A DNA stretch of 33,355 bases from Comamonadaceae bacterium (GCA_947485165.1 CANKRG010000021.1:1-33355), one strand, 5' to 3'. Positions 1-9,328 are shown, counted from the first letter of the stretch. Numbers and translations: made by a program. Notes: generated by a model not told the origin, from the letters alone.

Positions 1-708
1 CTGCTAGCCGTGCCAGCTGGTTTGATCATGAAGCAGCCGGATTTGGGCACAGCGCTGCTGGTGATGTCGGCCGGCTTGTCGGTGATATTTTTTGCAGGGT
101 TGAGCTGGAAGCTTATTGCACCCCCAGTCATCCTTGGATGCATTGGCGTGGCGCTGATCGTTGCGTTTGAAGGGCAACTGTGCGCTGATGGCGTTGACTG
201 GCGTGTGCTGCACGAATACCAGCGTCAGCGCGTTTGCACCTTGCTAGACCCCTCCTTAGACCCACTGGGCAAAGGTTTTCATATCATCCAAGGCATGATC
301 GCGATTGGTTCTGGCGGCATTTTTGGCAAGGGCTTCATGCAGGGCACGCAGACGCATTTGGAGTTTATTCCAGAGCGCACAACCGACTTTATCTTTGCGG
401 CCTTCTCTGAGGAGTTTGGTTTGTTTGGCAATCTGTTGCTGATCTCTGGCTTTCTGTTTTTAATCATCCGTGGTTTGATGATCGCCGTCGAAGCGCCGAC
501 GCTGTTCACGCGCTTGCTGGCAGGCAGTGTGACGATGATTTTCTTCACCTACGCCTTCGTCAACATGGGCATGGTCAGCGGGATTTTGCCGGTGGTCGGT
601 GTGCCGCTGCCGTTTATCAGCTACGGCGGCACGGCGATGGTGACGCTGGGTATGGGCATTGGTATTTTGATGTCGGTGAGCAAATCTAAACGGTTGGTGC
701 AATCATGA
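1..708 (+). CDS. rodA: RodA/MrdB peptidoglycan glycosyltransferase, 5'-truncated by window
   Basis: This is the C-terminal part of a SEDS-family membrane protein. RodA polymerises glycan strands during cell elongation together with PBP2 and MreBCD. The frame is open from base 1, so the ORF-track start at 10 is artificial. Visible family motifs are QPDLGTAL near the start, the loop around RTTDFIFAAFSEEFG, and the C-terminal GVPLPFISYGGTAMVTLGMGIG, with several hydrophobic segments between them. SEDS proteins are about 370-380 residues, so roughly the last 235 are present. FtsW is the alternative, but the short tail after the last helix and the motif spelling fit RodA better. Its stop overlaps a tiny ORF (ATGA), which in turn overlaps pgpA. 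Confidence 0.93.
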   Translation: MLAVPAGLIMKQPDLGTALLVMSAGLSVIFFAGLSWKLIAPPVILGCIGVALIVAFEGQLCADGVDWRVLHEYQRQRVCTLLDPSLDPLGKGFHIIQGMIAIGSGGIFGKGFMQGTQTHLEFIPERTTDFIFAAFSEEFGLFGNLLLISGFLFLIIRGLMIAVEAPTLFTRLLAGSVTMIFFTYAFVNMGMVSGILPVVGVPLPFISYGGTAMVTLGMGIGILMSVSKSKRLVQS

Positions 709-782
709 AGCCAGTGACGCATGGCTTGACCTACCCTGTCGGCATCAACTTGGTGGGCGCTGCCCAAACTCATGCGCCATGA
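705..782 (+). CDS. Possible 25-aa linker ORF between rodA and pgpA
   Basis: A short ORF begins ATGAAGCCAGTGACG at the rodA stop (ATGA overlap) and ends at the pgpA start (second ATGA overlap), filling the gap between the two genes exactly. It has no obvious Shine-Dalgarno of its own. I do not recognise the peptide, which has no membrane segment or signal peptide. It could be a translated coupling peptide that hands ribosomes from rodA to pgpA, a decayed remnant, or chance. Confidence is low because a 26-codon ORF is easily random. Confidence 0.2.
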   Translation: MKPVTHGLTYPVGINLVGAAQTHAP

Positions 783-1339
783 CCACTGATAGTTCTGATT
801 TGCATCCGGCAGCCGTGCTTGCTGACAAGCCCATCGACAGGCCTGCTAACAAAGCCAACGCCAAATTCATGTGGTCACACCCTGCACGGATGGTGGCTCT
901 CGGTTTTGGCGCGGGTTTGAGCCGTGTCGCCCCTGGCACTGTCGGAACCGCGTGGGCTTGGCTCACGTTTCTGCTGTTGCAATCCCATATGACGGATGGT
1001 TTGTGGGGGCTGACGATAGCGGCTTCGCTCCTGCTCGGTTGGTGGGCCTGTACGCTGACGGCCAAAAACATGGAAGTCGCAGACCCTGGCAGCATCGTGT
1101 GGGACGAAGTGGTCGCCTTCTGGCTGGTGTTGTGGCTGGTCACGCCCACAGGGTTTTGGGGACAATTGGTCGCTTTTGCGCTGTTTCGTTACTTTGATGC
1201 CGCCAAGCCAGGGCCGGTGGCCTGGGCTGACAAAACCTTCAAGGGCTTTGGCGCACGCGGTGGGTTCGGCATCATGTTTGACGATTTGGTCGCTGCTTTT
1301 TGTACCGTGTTGGTCATCGCTGTATGGCGCTTTATTTAA
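779..1339 (+). CDS. pgpA: Phosphatidylglycerophosphatase A
   Basis: PgpA dephosphorylates phosphatidylglycerophosphate to phosphatidylglycerol at the inner membrane. The 186-aa product shows the family signatures in order: GFGAGLSRVAPGTVGT (about 42-57), the acidic DPGSIVWDEVVAFW block (about 102-115), and FDAAKPGPVAWADKTFKGFG followed by GGFGIMFDDLVAA (about 139-175). Hydrophobic stretches between them fit a small polytopic membrane protein. The first 30 residues are polar and variable; an internal ATG at about 869 would remove them, but ATG 779 is coupled by ATGA overlap to the upstream tiny ORF and is kept. In other Burkholderiales I recall pgpA beside thiL and cinA; here rodA replaces thiL. 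Confidence 0.93.
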   Translation: MTTDSSDLHPAAVLADKPIDRPANKANAKFMWSHPARMVALGFGAGLSRVAPGTVGTAWAWLTFLLLQSHMTDGLWGLTIAASLLLGWWACTLTAKNMEVADPGSIVWDEVVAFWLVLWLVTPTGFWGQLVAFALFRYFDAAKPGPVAWADKTFKGFGARGGFGIMFDDLVAAFCTVLVIAVWRFI

Positions 1340-1376
1340 ATTTTCTAAATGTGTCTAATTTTATTTGCGTTAAATC

Positions 1377-1892
1377 ATGAGTCAATCCGCTAATTTGCTA
1401 TTAAATTTAGAGCAGTATAGGCAATCATTATGCCGTCTAGTGGCCGATTTGATGCTTAAAAAGCAGTCTTTTCTCGCTGCAGCCGAAAGTTGCACCGGCG
1501 GATTGATCGCAGCGGCCTGTACCGACCTGGCAGGCTCCAGTCAATGGTTTGAGCGTGGATTTGTAAGCTATTCCAATGCCGCCAAAACGGAGATGCTGGG
1601 TGTAGACGCTACCTTGATCGCGCAGTTTGGCGCTGTCAGCGAGCCAGTTGCTGCTGCGATGGCACAAGGCGCGGTGAAACACTCGGCGGCACAAGTTGCT
1701 GTGGCGGTGACGGGTGTTGCTGGCCCGACCGGTGGCGGTGCTGAAAAACCTGTTGGGACAGTTTGGATTGGCTGGTGGGTGGATGGCAAAACCACCACCG
1801 AACTATGTCACTTCGATGGCGACAGGGCGATGGTTCGCGCCCTGACGGTTCAAAGAGCCTTGCAAGGACTCATTGAACGGTTGAAAGATTAA
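1377..1892 (+). CDS. pncC: CinA C-terminal-type nicotinamide-nucleotide amidohydrolase (PncC)
   Basis: A 171-aa stand-alone CinA C-terminal domain. Family members deamidate NMN to nicotinate mononucleotide in the pyridine nucleotide salvage cycle. The catalytic signature [11 protein letters not shown] (Ser about 38) and the conserved YSNAAK (Lys about 65) are present, followed by SEPVAAAMA and [20 protein letters not shown]. The N-terminal MoCF-like domain of full-length CinA is absent, as is usual for this short form. The gene follows pgpA by 37 bp and is likely co-transcribed with it. Its TAA overlaps the accD stop on the opposite strand. Confidence 0.92.
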   Translation: MSQSANLLLNLEQYRQSLCRLVADLMLKKQSFLAAAESCTGGLIAAACTDLAGSSQWFERGFVSYSNAAKTEMLGVDATLIAQFGAVSEPVAAAMAQGAVKHSAAQVAVAVTGVAGPTGGGAEKPVGTVWIGWWVDGKTTTELCHFDGDRAMVRALTVQRALQGLIERLKD

Positions 1893-2761
1893 ACAACCGC
1901 ATCAGCCGCCTGCTTTTGCAGCATCGCCAGCACATTGGCAATGGTTTTACGCAACTCACGGCGGTCAGAGATGAAGTCCACCGCGCCTTTTTGCAGTAAA
2001 AACTCAGCCCGTTGAAAGCCCGCTGGCAGCGTCACGCGCACGGTGGATTCAATCACCCGTGGACCGGCAAAACCAATCAAGGCTTTGGGTTCGGCAATCA
2101 CCACATCGCCCACAAACGCAAAACCGGCACTGACGCCGCCCATGGTCGGGTCGGTCAACACGCTGATGTAAGGCAGGCCTTTTTTGGCTAATTTGGTGAG
2201 TGATGCGTTGGTTTTCGCCATCTGCATCAGGCTGAGCAAGCCTTCCTGCATCCGGGCACCACCCGTTGCCGTAAAGCAAATGAAAGGTACTTTTTGCTCA
2301 ATCGCTGTGTGTACGGCGCGCACAAAGCGCTCGCCTACCACGCTGCCCATGCTACCGCCCATGAAGTCAAACTCAAAGCAGGCGACGACGACGTTGATGC
2401 TGTGAACCGAGCCACCCAAGACGACCAGTGCATCGGTTTCATTGGTGTTTTCAAGCGCTTCTTTCAAGCGCTCGGTGTATTTGCGGCTGTCTTTGAACTT
2501 GAGCGCATCCACGGGTAGCACTTCTTGCCCGATTTCGTAACGGCCCTCGGCATCCAAAAAGTTGTCCAGCCGCGCTCGTGCGCCTATACGCAGGTGGTGG
2601 CTGCAGCTGGGGCAAACATTCTGGCTTTGCTCCAAATCGGCCTTGTACAGCACGGTTTCGCAGCTGGGACATTTGATCCACAAGCCTTCAGGAATACTGC
2701 GCCGGTCTGCGGGGTCCGATTTGAGAATTTTGGGCGGAAGTAACTTTTCTAGCCAGCTCAT
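1889..2761 (-). CDS. accD: Acetyl-CoA carboxylase carboxyltransferase subunit beta
   Basis: AccD pairs with AccA to transfer the carboxyl group from carboxybiotin to acetyl-CoA, giving malonyl-CoA, the committed step of fatty-acid synthesis. The 290-aa protein begins [12 protein letters not shown], carries the zinc ribbon CPSC...CPSC (Cys about 31, 34, 50, 53), then the crotonase-like core with [23 protein letters not shown] and [13 protein letters not shown]. The length is normal. It lies 48 bp after trpA on the same strand, the usual Burkholderiales arrangement at the end of the trpFBA block. The stop codons of accD and cinA overlap in a convergent arrangement with no room for a terminator between them. 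Confidence 0.97.
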   Translation of the reverse strand: MSWLEKLLPPKILKSDPADRRSIPEGLWIKCPSCETVLYKADLEQSQNVCPSCSHHLRIGARARLDNFLDAEGRYEIGQEVLPVDALKFKDSRKYTERLKEALENTNETDALVVLGGSVHSINVVVACFEFDFMGGSMGSVVGERFVRAVHTAIEQKVPFICFTATGGARMQEGLLSLMQMAKTNASLTKLAKKGLPYISVLTDPTMGGVSAGFAFVGDVVIAEPKALIGFAGPRVIESTVRVTLPAGFQRAEFLLQKGAVDFISDRRELRKTIANVLAMLQKQAADAVV

Positions 2762-2809
2762 GTGTGCATATCCTTCTATTCTTCTGTCCTGAACTTTCGT
2801 TCTGATGTT

Positions 2810-3649
2810 CTATTTTGCAACCAAAGCAGCGTGAATGCCACTTAAAAATTCGCTGGCCACGCCAACGACCTTGTCTCTGGGTTGATTGTCTATCAATTGG
2901 ATGATTTTGCTGCCAATCACCACCGCATCGGCCGTTCTGCCAATGGTTTGCGCCGTGGCAGCATCGCGGATACCAAAACCCACGCCAACTGGAATATCCG
3001 TCACATGCTGCCGAATCTTGGGCAACATGGCGGCGACGGCGTCCGTATCCAGCGTGCCCGCACCCGTCACGCCTTTGAGTGAGACGTAATACACATAACC
3101 GCTGGCGATGCGGGCAACCTGCGCCATGCGCTCGTTGGTAGACGTAGGCGCGAGCAGGAAGATCAAATCCATGCCATTGGCTTTTAACTCAGCGGCAAAA
3201 GACTCGCATTCTTCAGGTGGGTAATCAACCACCAGCATGCCGTCTACGCCAGCTTCTGCGGCATCGCGAATGAAAGCACTTTTGCCTACATCACTGTTAT
3301 GCCGCTGATCGTAGCGCTCGATCGGATTGGCGTAGCCCATCAGCACGACGGGTGTTGATTGATTTGTCTGGCGGAAGTCGCGCACCATCTGCAGCACCTG
3401 CGGCAGCCCAATGCCATAGCTCAGTGCTTTGTCGCCCGCTTTTTGGATCACAGGGCCGTCTGCAGACGGGTCACTGAAAGGTATGCCAAGTTCAATCACG
3501 TCCGCACCTGCAGCCACCATACCGTGCATCAGCTCGGGGGTGATATCGGCAAAGGGGAAGCCGGCGGTGACGTAGGGAATCAGTGCGGCGCGGTTTTGCG
3601 TTTTTAAGGCAGCGAAAGTGGATTTTATCCTGTGCAAATGCATGCTCAT
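2810..3649 (-). CDS. trpA: Tryptophan synthase alpha chain
   Basis: The alpha subunit cleaves indole-3-glycerol phosphate to indole and glyceraldehyde-3-phosphate, and channels indole to TrpB. The 279-aa TIM barrel has catalytic Glu53 in [11 protein letters not shown] and Asp64 in PSADGPVIQ, then the phosphate-binding region [10 protein letters not shown] and VGVGFGIRD. The start ATG overlaps the trpB stop by 4 bp (ATGA), so translation is likely coupled and gives the 1:1 subunit ratio. Many Burkholderia place a DNA methyltransferase gene between trpB and trpA (from memory); it is absent here. No broken motifs. Confidence 0.97.
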   Translation of the reverse strand: MSMHLHRIKSTFAALKTQNRAALIPYVTAGFPFADITPELMHGMVAAGADVIELGIPFSDPSADGPVIQKAGDKALSYGIGLPQVLQMVRDFRQTNQSTPVVLMGYANPIERYDQRHNSDVGKSAFIRDAAEAGVDGMLVVDYPPEECESFAAELKANGMDLIFLLAPTSTNERMAQVARIASGYVYYVSLKGVTGAGTLDTDAVAAMLPKIRQHVTDIPVGVGFGIRDAATAQTIGRTADAVVIGSKIIQLIDNQPRDKVVGVASEFLSGIHAALVAK

Positions 3650-4929
3650 TTCAGCATCCTCACAATCTGCTCGCTACCTTTGACCGATTGTCCTTCACAA
3701 CTTGGACGGCAAAAGAAATCTGCCTTGCTCAAATCAGCCACCGTGCCGATGTCTTTGTCGCCACGGCCGGATAAGTTGACCAAAATAGATTGATCCGAAC
3801 GCATCGTTTTGGCTAATTTCATAGCATAAGCGACTGCGTGGCTGGACTCCAACGCGGGAATGATGCCTTCGGTACGACATAGATAGTGAAACGCGGACAA
3901 GGCTTCCTCGTCGGTGATGCCCACATATTCGGCACGGCCAATATCTTTTAAAAACGCATGCTCAGGGCCGACACCGGGATAGTCCAAGCCAGCACTGACG
4001 CTATGGGTTTCGGTGATCTGCCCATTGTCGTCCTGCAAAATGTAAGTGCGGTTGCCGTGCAACACGCCTGCGCTGCCGCGCTGCAGCGATGCCGAGTGTT
4101 TACCGCTTTCCAAGCCTTCACCAGCCGCTTCCACCCCAATCAAACGGGTGTTGTCATGCTTGATGTAGGGGTGGAAAATACCCATGGCGTTGCTACCACC
4201 ACCGACGCAGGCAATCACTGCATCGGGTTGTGTCGTTTTGCAGCCAGCCGCAGCCAGCATTTCCGGCATTTGAACCAAACATTCATTGCCGATCACACTT
4301 TGGAAATCGCGCACCATCATGGGGTAGGGGTGCGGGCCGGCGACAGTGCCGATGATGTAGAAGGTGTTGTCCACATTGGCGACCCAGTCGCGCATGGCTT
4401 CGTTCAACGCGTCTTTCAGAGTGCGGCTGCCACTGGTCACAGGTACAACGGTTGCGCCAAGCAGTTTCATGCGGTAGACGTTGGGGCTTTGGCGTTTGAC
4501 GTCTTCACTGCCCATGTACACCACGCATTCCAGGCCGTAGCGGGCACAGATGGTGGCTGTGGCGACGCCGTGCTGGCCAGCGCCAGTTTCAGCAATCACA
4601 CGGGGCTTGCCCATGCGTTTAGCGAGCATGGCTTGGCCAATGGTGTTGTTGATTTTGTGGGCGCCCGTGTGGTTCAAATCTTCACGTTTCAGGAAGATTT
4701 GCGCCCCACCTTGCTCGCGGCTCATGCGGGCAGCATGGTAGATGGGGGAAGGGCGGCCTACGAAATGAGCCAATTCCGATTTGAACTCTGCAATAAACGC
4801 GGGGTCGTGCTGGTATTTGGCGTAGACGTCTTTGAGTTCGTTGATAGCGTGCGTCAGCGTTTCAGACACAAAACTGCCGCCATAAATACCGAAATGACCT
4901 TTGGTGTCGGGTTGTTGGTAGTCAAACAT
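3646..4929 (-). CDS. trpB: Tryptophan synthase beta chain
   Basis: The PLP-dependent beta subunit condenses indole with serine to make tryptophan. The 427-aa product has the PLP lysine in HTGAHKINN (Lys92), [10 protein letters not shown], the phosphate-cup motif [10 protein letters not shown], and the C-terminal [10 protein letters not shown]. The length is slightly above the roughly 400 aa norm because of a tail after the SGRGDKD motif. It follows trpF by 33 bp in an AT-rich spacer and overlaps trpA by 4 bp. Start ATG 4929 gives the usual MFDYQQPD N-terminus. Confidence 0.97.
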   Translation of the reverse strand: MFDYQQPDTKGHFGIYGGSFVSETLTHAINELKDVYAKYQHDPAFIAEFKSELAHFVGRPSPIYHAARMSREQGGAQIFLKREDLNHTGAHKINNTIGQAMLAKRMGKPRVIAETGAGQHGVATATICARYGLECVVYMGSEDVKRQSPNVYRMKLLGATVVPVTSGSRTLKDALNEAMRDWVANVDNTFYIIGTVAGPHPYPMMVRDFQSVIGNECLVQMPEMLAAAGCKTTQPDAVIACVGGGSNAMGIFHPYIKHDNTRLIGVEAAGEGLESGKHSASLQRGSAGVLHGNRTYILQDDNGQITETHSVSAGLDYPGVGPEHAFLKDIGRAEYVGITDEEALSAFHYLCRTEGIIPALESSHAVAYAMKLAKTMRSDQSILVNLSGRGDKDIGTVADLSKADFFCRPSCEGQSVKGSEQIVRMLK

Positions 4930-4962
4930 GGTGATATTTTTTAAAAAATTATTTAAAGAGCT

Positions 4963-5685
4963 TTAATTTTTTGAATTAAATTGCTCATCCGCAGCGCGTA
5001 CGGCTTGGATGAACTGATGGATTTTGTTGACATCTTTGATGCCTTTGAGGGTGTTGCCCTGCGAGTCAGTTGCTTCGACGCCAGAACTGACGTCGACGGC
5101 AAGCGTTTTACAGCGCGGCCTGACCTGCAAAATGCCATCGGTCACGTTGGCAGCGCTCAGCCCACCACTTAAGACGAGGTGAGCGTTGACGTTTGTTGGA
5201 AGCAGTGACCAATTGAATGTTTTACCGCCGCCGCCATAACCCTCAACATGTGCGTCGAGCAAGATAGCTTGGGCTTGTGAATAATCTTGTACGTATTTTA
5301 CTAGGTCAAACTGGTCTGCGTCTGGTCCTAGGGGTATTCGTGCAGCTCGGATAAAGCGGCGATGGATGGCGGCACACATCTCAGGTGTTTCATCACCATG
5401 AAATTGGATTGTAGCCGACGTATTTATTGCTTGAGCTGCTATGATATTTGCGGTACTTTCATTGACAAACAGTAGCACTGGCGTTACAAAAGGGGGCAGG
5501 CGGCTTACCAGTTCGGCGGTACGCTCGGGTGAGACGTATCGCGGGCTGGCTTTATATAGCACAAAACCGATGGCGTCAGCGCCTGCTGCAACGGCTGCAT
5601 CGACGTCTTGTTCACGGGTTAAACCGCAGATTTTGATGCGGGTGCGCTGGGCGGGGAGGTCAGAATTTGTAGCAAAAGTCGTCAT
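4963..5685 (-). CDS. trpF: Phosphoribosylanthranilate isomerase
   Basis: TrpF isomerises N-(5-phosphoribosyl)anthranilate to CdRP in tryptophan synthesis. From the ATG at 5685 the protein is 240 aa; the ORF-track start at 5694 is a TTG two codons earlier and is less likely. The general base Cys20 lies in RIKICGLT, QFHGDE is at about 94-99, and the general acid Asp144 is in ILLDAHVEGYGGGGKTF. The end SGGLSAANV and AVDVSSGVE are typical. Codons 81-92 lie in a low-GC patch (5412-5443) that closely matches the dispersed intergenic repeat described elsewhere; protein length is not obviously changed. It lies between truA and trpB on the same strand. Confidence 0.95.
   Translation of the reverse strand: MTTFATNSDLPAQRTRIKICGLTREQDVDAAVAAGADAIGFVLYKASPRYVSPERTAELVSRLPPFVTPVLLFVNESTANIIAAQAINTSATIQFHGDETPEMCAAIHRRFIRAARIPLGPDADQFDLVKYVQDYSQAQAILLDAHVEGYGGGGKTFNWSLLPTNVNAHLVLSGGLSAANVTDGILQVRPRCKTLAVDVSSGVEATDSQGNTLKGIKDVNKIHQFIQAVRAADEQFNSKN
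5412..5443 (-). repeat. Repeat-like segment inside trpF (related to 12253-12321)
   Basis: Read on the minus strand, these 32 bases match the core of the repeat at 12268-12299 at 27 of 32 positions without gaps. The shared core includes GCAATAAATACG followed by CGRCTA. It is in frame within trpF and more AT-rich than its surroundings. It may be a captured and recoded repeat fragment, or convergence; one match cannot decide. Confidence 0.45.
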
Positions 5686-5723
5686 AGCCTGCAATCTTAG
5701 TCCATTGCGATCGATTTAGAACG

Positions 5724-6530
5724 CTAAGGCAACCAATCAAAAGCTGCTGTTTGCTTAGGTAAACCCCAACTGTCTGGGTAAACCGGGCCTAAAAAGTACA
5801 AACCATCGGGTGAAAACGTAGGGGCTGCTGCGTCACGGTCACGTTTAGCCAGCACGTCCAGTATCCATTCTGGTGGCTGACGGCCATCACCCACCATCAG
5901 CAAGCAGCCCATGATGTTGCGTATCATGTGGTGCAAAAAAGCATTGGCCTCGAATTCAAAACGCCAATAGCGTTGCATGGGTTGACCGCGATTTGAAATA
6001 GCTATGCGCTGCATGGTTTTGACGGGGGACAAAGCTTGGCAGGCTGACGCCCGAAAAGAGCTGAAATCGTGTTCGCCGAGCAGATAACTGGCCGCTTGCT
6101 GCATAGAATCAGCATCCAAACCATGGTGAACCCAGCCTACGCGACCGGCTTCCACACTGGGTCGCACCGCAGATTCCAACACCACGTAGGCATAGCGCCG
6201 CGCAGTGGCGCTGGCACGGCAGTGGAACTCTCTGGGCATGATCTGCGCCCATTGAACGGCGATGTCTTTCGGAAGGTAAGCATTGGTGCCGCGCACCCAA
6301 GAGCTGGGTTCGCGCTCGGCATCCGTATCAAAGTGCACCACTTGCATCAAGCCGTGCACGCCAGAATCGGTACGGCCAGCGCACAAAGTAGAGACTCGGC
6401 TTTGGGTGAATTTACCCAAAGCAGTCTCTAGTTTGTCTTGAACCGTCAGGCGGGAGAGCTGGCTTTGCCAGCCTTGGTAGGCGCTACCGTTGTAGCTAAC
6501 CCCAAGCGCAATCCTCACGAGATGGCGCAC
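5724..6530 (-). CDS. truA: tRNA pseudouridine(38-40) synthase
   Basis: TruA isomerises uridines 38-40 in the anticodon arm of many tRNAs. The 268-aa product has the catalytic Asp in CAGRTDSGVHG (residue 55 in this numbering), then REFHCRASATARRYAY and FLHHMIRNIMG, in family order. The longest ORF starts with GTG at 6530; a second GTG at 6518 would give MRIALGVSYNG, closer to the usual TruA N-terminus, so the exact start is uncertain. The gene sits 24 bp after fimV and 38 bp before trpF, the standard Burkholderiales context. Confidence 0.95.
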   Translation of the reverse strand: MRHLVRIALGVSYNGSAYQGWQSQLSRLTVQDKLETALGKFTQSRVSTLCAGRTDSGVHGLMQVVHFDTDAEREPSSWVRGTNAYLPKDIAVQWAQIMPREFHCRASATARRYAYVVLESAVRPSVEAGRVGWVHHGLDADSMQQAASYLLGEHDFSSFRASACQALSPVKTMQRIAISNRGQPMQRYWRFEFEANAFLHHMIRNIMGCLLMVGDGRQPPEWILDVLAKRDRDAAAPTFSPDGLYFLGPVYPDSWGLPKQTAAFDWLP

Positions 6531-6554
6531 AATCCAGATTTTAAAACTGCAGTC

Positions 6555-9047
6555 TTAGCCAATTTCGGCGAGTAAAGTTTCTGCACGGGTTTTTAAAGTA
6601 CCGTTTGCCAATATCAATACCTCGTTGACAAGCATCTTGGCACCAGTCTTGTCACCGATGGCATGAAACTCTTGTGCCAGCGCTAATTTTGTTTCTAACG
6701 GGCCGTTGCCAACAGCACTTGAAACCGAGCTTGGTTTTGATTCCGCATTGTTCAAGTCGAGAGACAAATGCCCAAGGTCAAATTCCATAGCTTTGGGTGC
6801 ATTGGAGGGCGCAGGTGTTGGTGCAGGTGTAGGGTGGGTGACTGCAGTGGCACTCGCCGCAGCTGGCTCTAACGAGAAATCTGGAAAGTCCATCAACGGT
6901 GTTTTGGGCGGTTCAGCTTTTATAGCCGGAACAGGTTCAGGAAAACTCGACGCAAAGTTAAAGTCTAAATCAAGATCAACAGAGGCCGGTGATTTCGCTG
7001 ATTGAGGATCTAATCGTGCGACGGTGCGTGTGAAAAATTCGGTGCTGCTCATATTCTCAAAAGAATCAATTTCAGGCGCGCCTGCAGCGTACAGCGGATT
7101 GCTTGGTTCCAGTTCAAAGCCTTGTTTGCTCAGGGCTAGCCATTGCGGATCGTTTTGAGTCAGCAATAATTTAGCTTTCAACGCGATTTGCTCAAAGTTT
7201 TTAGCGTCGCGACGTTTTGCGTAAATGCCCATTAACTTGGCGTAGATAGCAACATTCTCCGGTTGAGTTTTGAGACCATGTTTAAGGATTTCTTCGGCTT
7301 GCACATCTCGTCCGTAATCCAAATAGACATTGGCTTCGGTCAGTGGGTCCACCACAGCATGCGCATTCACAGCTGGTACCGTGATGTCGTTCGCACCATT
7401 TTCTATGATAGGCGCGAGTTCCTGCGTCACAGGCGTTGGCGTAGGGATTTCTACGACTGGCGCTTCACGTTCCATGAGGGGTTCATTCGTCGTTTCATTG
7501 AAGAAAGATTTTTCATGGAAATACTCGCCAGACAGGGCATCTTTTTCAGCTTGTTCCGCCGCCTTACGTTTCCCCCGCTTGTTGTTGGCAAACAAACCGC
7601 CAGCTAAAAGCGCTATGAGCAAGCCGCCGGTAGCCGGCAGTACAACTGGATCATTCATCAAAAAGTCTAGTGCACTTGGCTCAGCCACAGGGGCGACCAC
7701 TACGGGTGCTTTGGCCACCACAGGTGGTTTAGGCGTTGGGGGTGTCGCAGGTGCCGATGGCGCTACAGGCACAGCAACTGTTGCAGGCGGCACAGCCGCT
7801 TTTGGGGTAGTTGCAGATACCACTGGCGCTGCTGGCGCAACGGGCGCCGCATTGGCAATCTTGTTCAAGTCTTTGATATTCTTCGCTAGCTCTGCGCTAC
7901 GAGCCGCATCGTCTTTGGCTTGGCGCTCTTTGGCAATTTTTTCTAAATTCTCTGTTGCGGCAGCGTCTGATTTATCGCCAGCAGTCAAGCCACCTTTTGA
8001 GAGTGTGAGTTTGTCTGGCGTCACAGCAGCTGATTTTTGATCATCAACTTTCGCTTCAATTTTGCCGCTGGCAACGCGATCAGTCGTTTTAGAAGCTAAA
8101 GCAGGGGCGCTTTCAGCGAGTTTGCGTCGGTAGTTGTTGAAGTCGTTGCTTTGGGCAACTAAACTTTGTCGCGCTTCGTTGGCCGATATTGCAGCCGCTT
8201 GCGCTTCTGCGGGTAAATCTAAAATCGCACCGGCTTTTAAGCGGTTGATGTTGTTGCCTGTAAAAGCTTGCGGGTTACCGCGTAGCATGGCAGCCAGCAT
8301 TTGATCAAGCGATACATTGGCCGGCAAGTTGTTGGCGGCAATTTTTCCAGCAGTGTCGCCATGGCTCACTTTAACTTGCTCACCTGAATTTGTCGTTGGT
8401 GCTTTTGCGGCTACCGCAAGGGGTTTTGCTGCCACTGCTGTTATGGGCATGGCGACTGGTGCAGCTACCGACGCAGAAGCTACTGGCGCAGGGGAAGGCG
8501 CTTGTACTGGGGCTTGAACAGGTGCGGCAGCTTGCGGTGCTGGCGCAGGTAAAGTTGCGATGGGCGCACTGATTGCAGCGTCACTCTGTTTTGCAGCCGG
8601 TGGGTCCAGCAAGAGCGTGTAATTGCGCACGATACGACCGGTTGACCAGTTGACGTTGAGCACCAAGTTTAGAAACGGGTCAGTGACTATTTTGTCACTA
8701 CGAATGAGCAATTGAGAGCTGCCATTCGCGCGGCGGGTCAAAGTTACTTGAGCATTGCTCAAAGCAGGGTTGTATTCCATGCCTGCGATTCTGAAAGCTT
8801 CTGGTGTGGCTAAAGCGGCTTTCAGGCTGGCCATTTCTTCCGCATTGATGTCAGGAATCTCAATACTTGCAAGCAAGGGCTCGCCTAGGTTAGACATTGC
8901 CGTGATGCGACCAAGCGCGAGTGCATTTGCATCGACGTGCGCTATGCTCAACAACGCACCCATGGCCGCAGCCAGTGCGGTTAAGCGCCACGTCTTGCTC
9001 GGGCTCGGCAAGTTCGCGCGTGAGATTGCGTTCAATTTGGTATGCAT
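6555..9047 (-). CDS. fimV: FimV-family LysM/TPR inner-membrane protein
   Basis: An 830-aa FimV homologue. In Pseudomonas, FimV is a polar hub protein for type IV pilus assembly and cAMP signalling; the role here is inferred. Visible order: an N-terminal hydrophobic signal (about 20-45), the FimV N-terminal domain (ALGRITAMSNLGEPLLASIEI), a LysM-like segment (about 225-280), a long Ala/Pro-rich linker with many VAP repeats, one transmembrane helix (LPATGGLLIALLAGGLF, about 475), a basic stop-transfer RGKRKAAE, an acidic cytoplasmic region, a TPR-like pair (about 575-640) and the C-terminal FimV helix region (LALAQEFHAIGDKTGAKMLV). It heads the truA-trpFBA-accD block, as in related genomes. Confidence 0.93.
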   Translation of the reverse strand: MHTKLNAISRANLPSPSKTWRLTALAAAMGALLSIAHVDANALALGRITAMSNLGEPLLASIEIPDINAEEMASLKAALATPEAFRIAGMEYNPALSNAQVTLTRRANGSSQLLIRSDKIVTDPFLNLVLNVNWSTGRIVRNYTLLLDPPAAKQSDAAISAPIATLPAPAPQAAAPVQAPVQAPSPAPVASASVAAPVAMPITAVAAKPLAVAAKAPTTNSGEQVKVSHGDTAGKIAANNLPANVSLDQMLAAMLRGNPQAFTGNNINRLKAGAILDLPAEAQAAAISANEARQSLVAQSNDFNNYRRKLAESAPALASKTTDRVASGKIEAKVDDQKSAAVTPDKLTLSKGGLTAGDKSDAAATENLEKIAKERQAKDDAARSAELAKNIKDLNKIANAAPVAPAAPVVSATTPKAAVPPATVAVPVAPSAPATPPTPKPPVVAKAPVVVAPVAEPSALDFLMNDPVVLPATGGLLIALLAGGLFANNKRGKRKAAEQAEKDALSGEYFHEKSFFNETTNEPLMEREAPVVEIPTPTPVTQELAPIIENGANDITVPAVNAHAVVDPLTEANVYLDYGRDVQAEEILKHGLKTQPENVAIYAKLMGIYAKRRDAKNFEQIALKAKLLLTQNDPQWLALSKQGFELEPSNPLYAAGAPEIDSFENMSSTEFFTRTVARLDPQSAKSPASVDLDLDFNFASSFPEPVPAIKAEPPKTPLMDFPDFSLEPAAASATAVTHPTPAPTPAPSNAPKAMEFDLGHLSLDLNNAESKPSSVSSAVGNGPLETKLALAQEFHAIGDKTGAKMLVNEVLILANGTLKTRAETLLAEIG

Positions 9048-9328
9048 TTGCGTCTTATTTTTTGTATTCTGTGAAGGACCGGCAGCTCACCAACGCAGAC
9101 AAAAAATGTATTTTATAAAATTAAATTAATTAAATTGCATAGTACATCAATGGCTTACGTCAAAAAGCTAAGTCAATTTCTATATTGTGACTTGTACGGT
9201 ACTACTTGACCTTCAAACATAGACACATTCACAGTTTTAACCAATTGACTGTTGCGAGCAAGCAACTATTTGGCACAACTTGACGTTCTTCAACGTTCTT
9301 AGTTGCCACTCACAAGAATTGTGCGACT
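9048..9328. other. AT-rich intergenic region between asd and fimV
   Basis: These 281 bp contain no convincing ORF. They must hold the fimV promoter and any asd 3' end. On the minus strand, TTGACG followed about 16 bp later by TATGCA is a weak promoter candidate. Short inverted repeats (CACAATTCTTGTG; GTTGC...GCAAC) lie just after asd, without a T-tract, so I do not call a terminator. Confidence 0.4.

Noticed and set aside
3958-4944. Long plus-strand ORF of 328 aa opposite trpB.
   Set aside because: Shadow ORF of a conserved gene on the other strand; no recognisable domain.
4930-4962. AT-rich spacer between trpF and trpB with A/T runs, considered as a terminator or attenuator.
   Set aside because: No GC-containing stem and no leader ORF with Trp codons; the genes look like one operon.
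5985-6010. TTTGAAATAGCTATG inside truA, similar to repeat-family heads.
   Set aside because: Too short, no body of the repeat follows, and the coding context is normal.
7330-8040. Plus-strand Gly/Ala/Thr-rich 236-aa ORF opposite fimV.
   Set aside because: Complement of the Ala/Pro-rich FimV linker, not a real gene.
9210-9328. Short inverted repeats downstream of asd considered as a terminator.
   Set aside because: Stems are only 5 bp and no T-tract follows on the asd strand.
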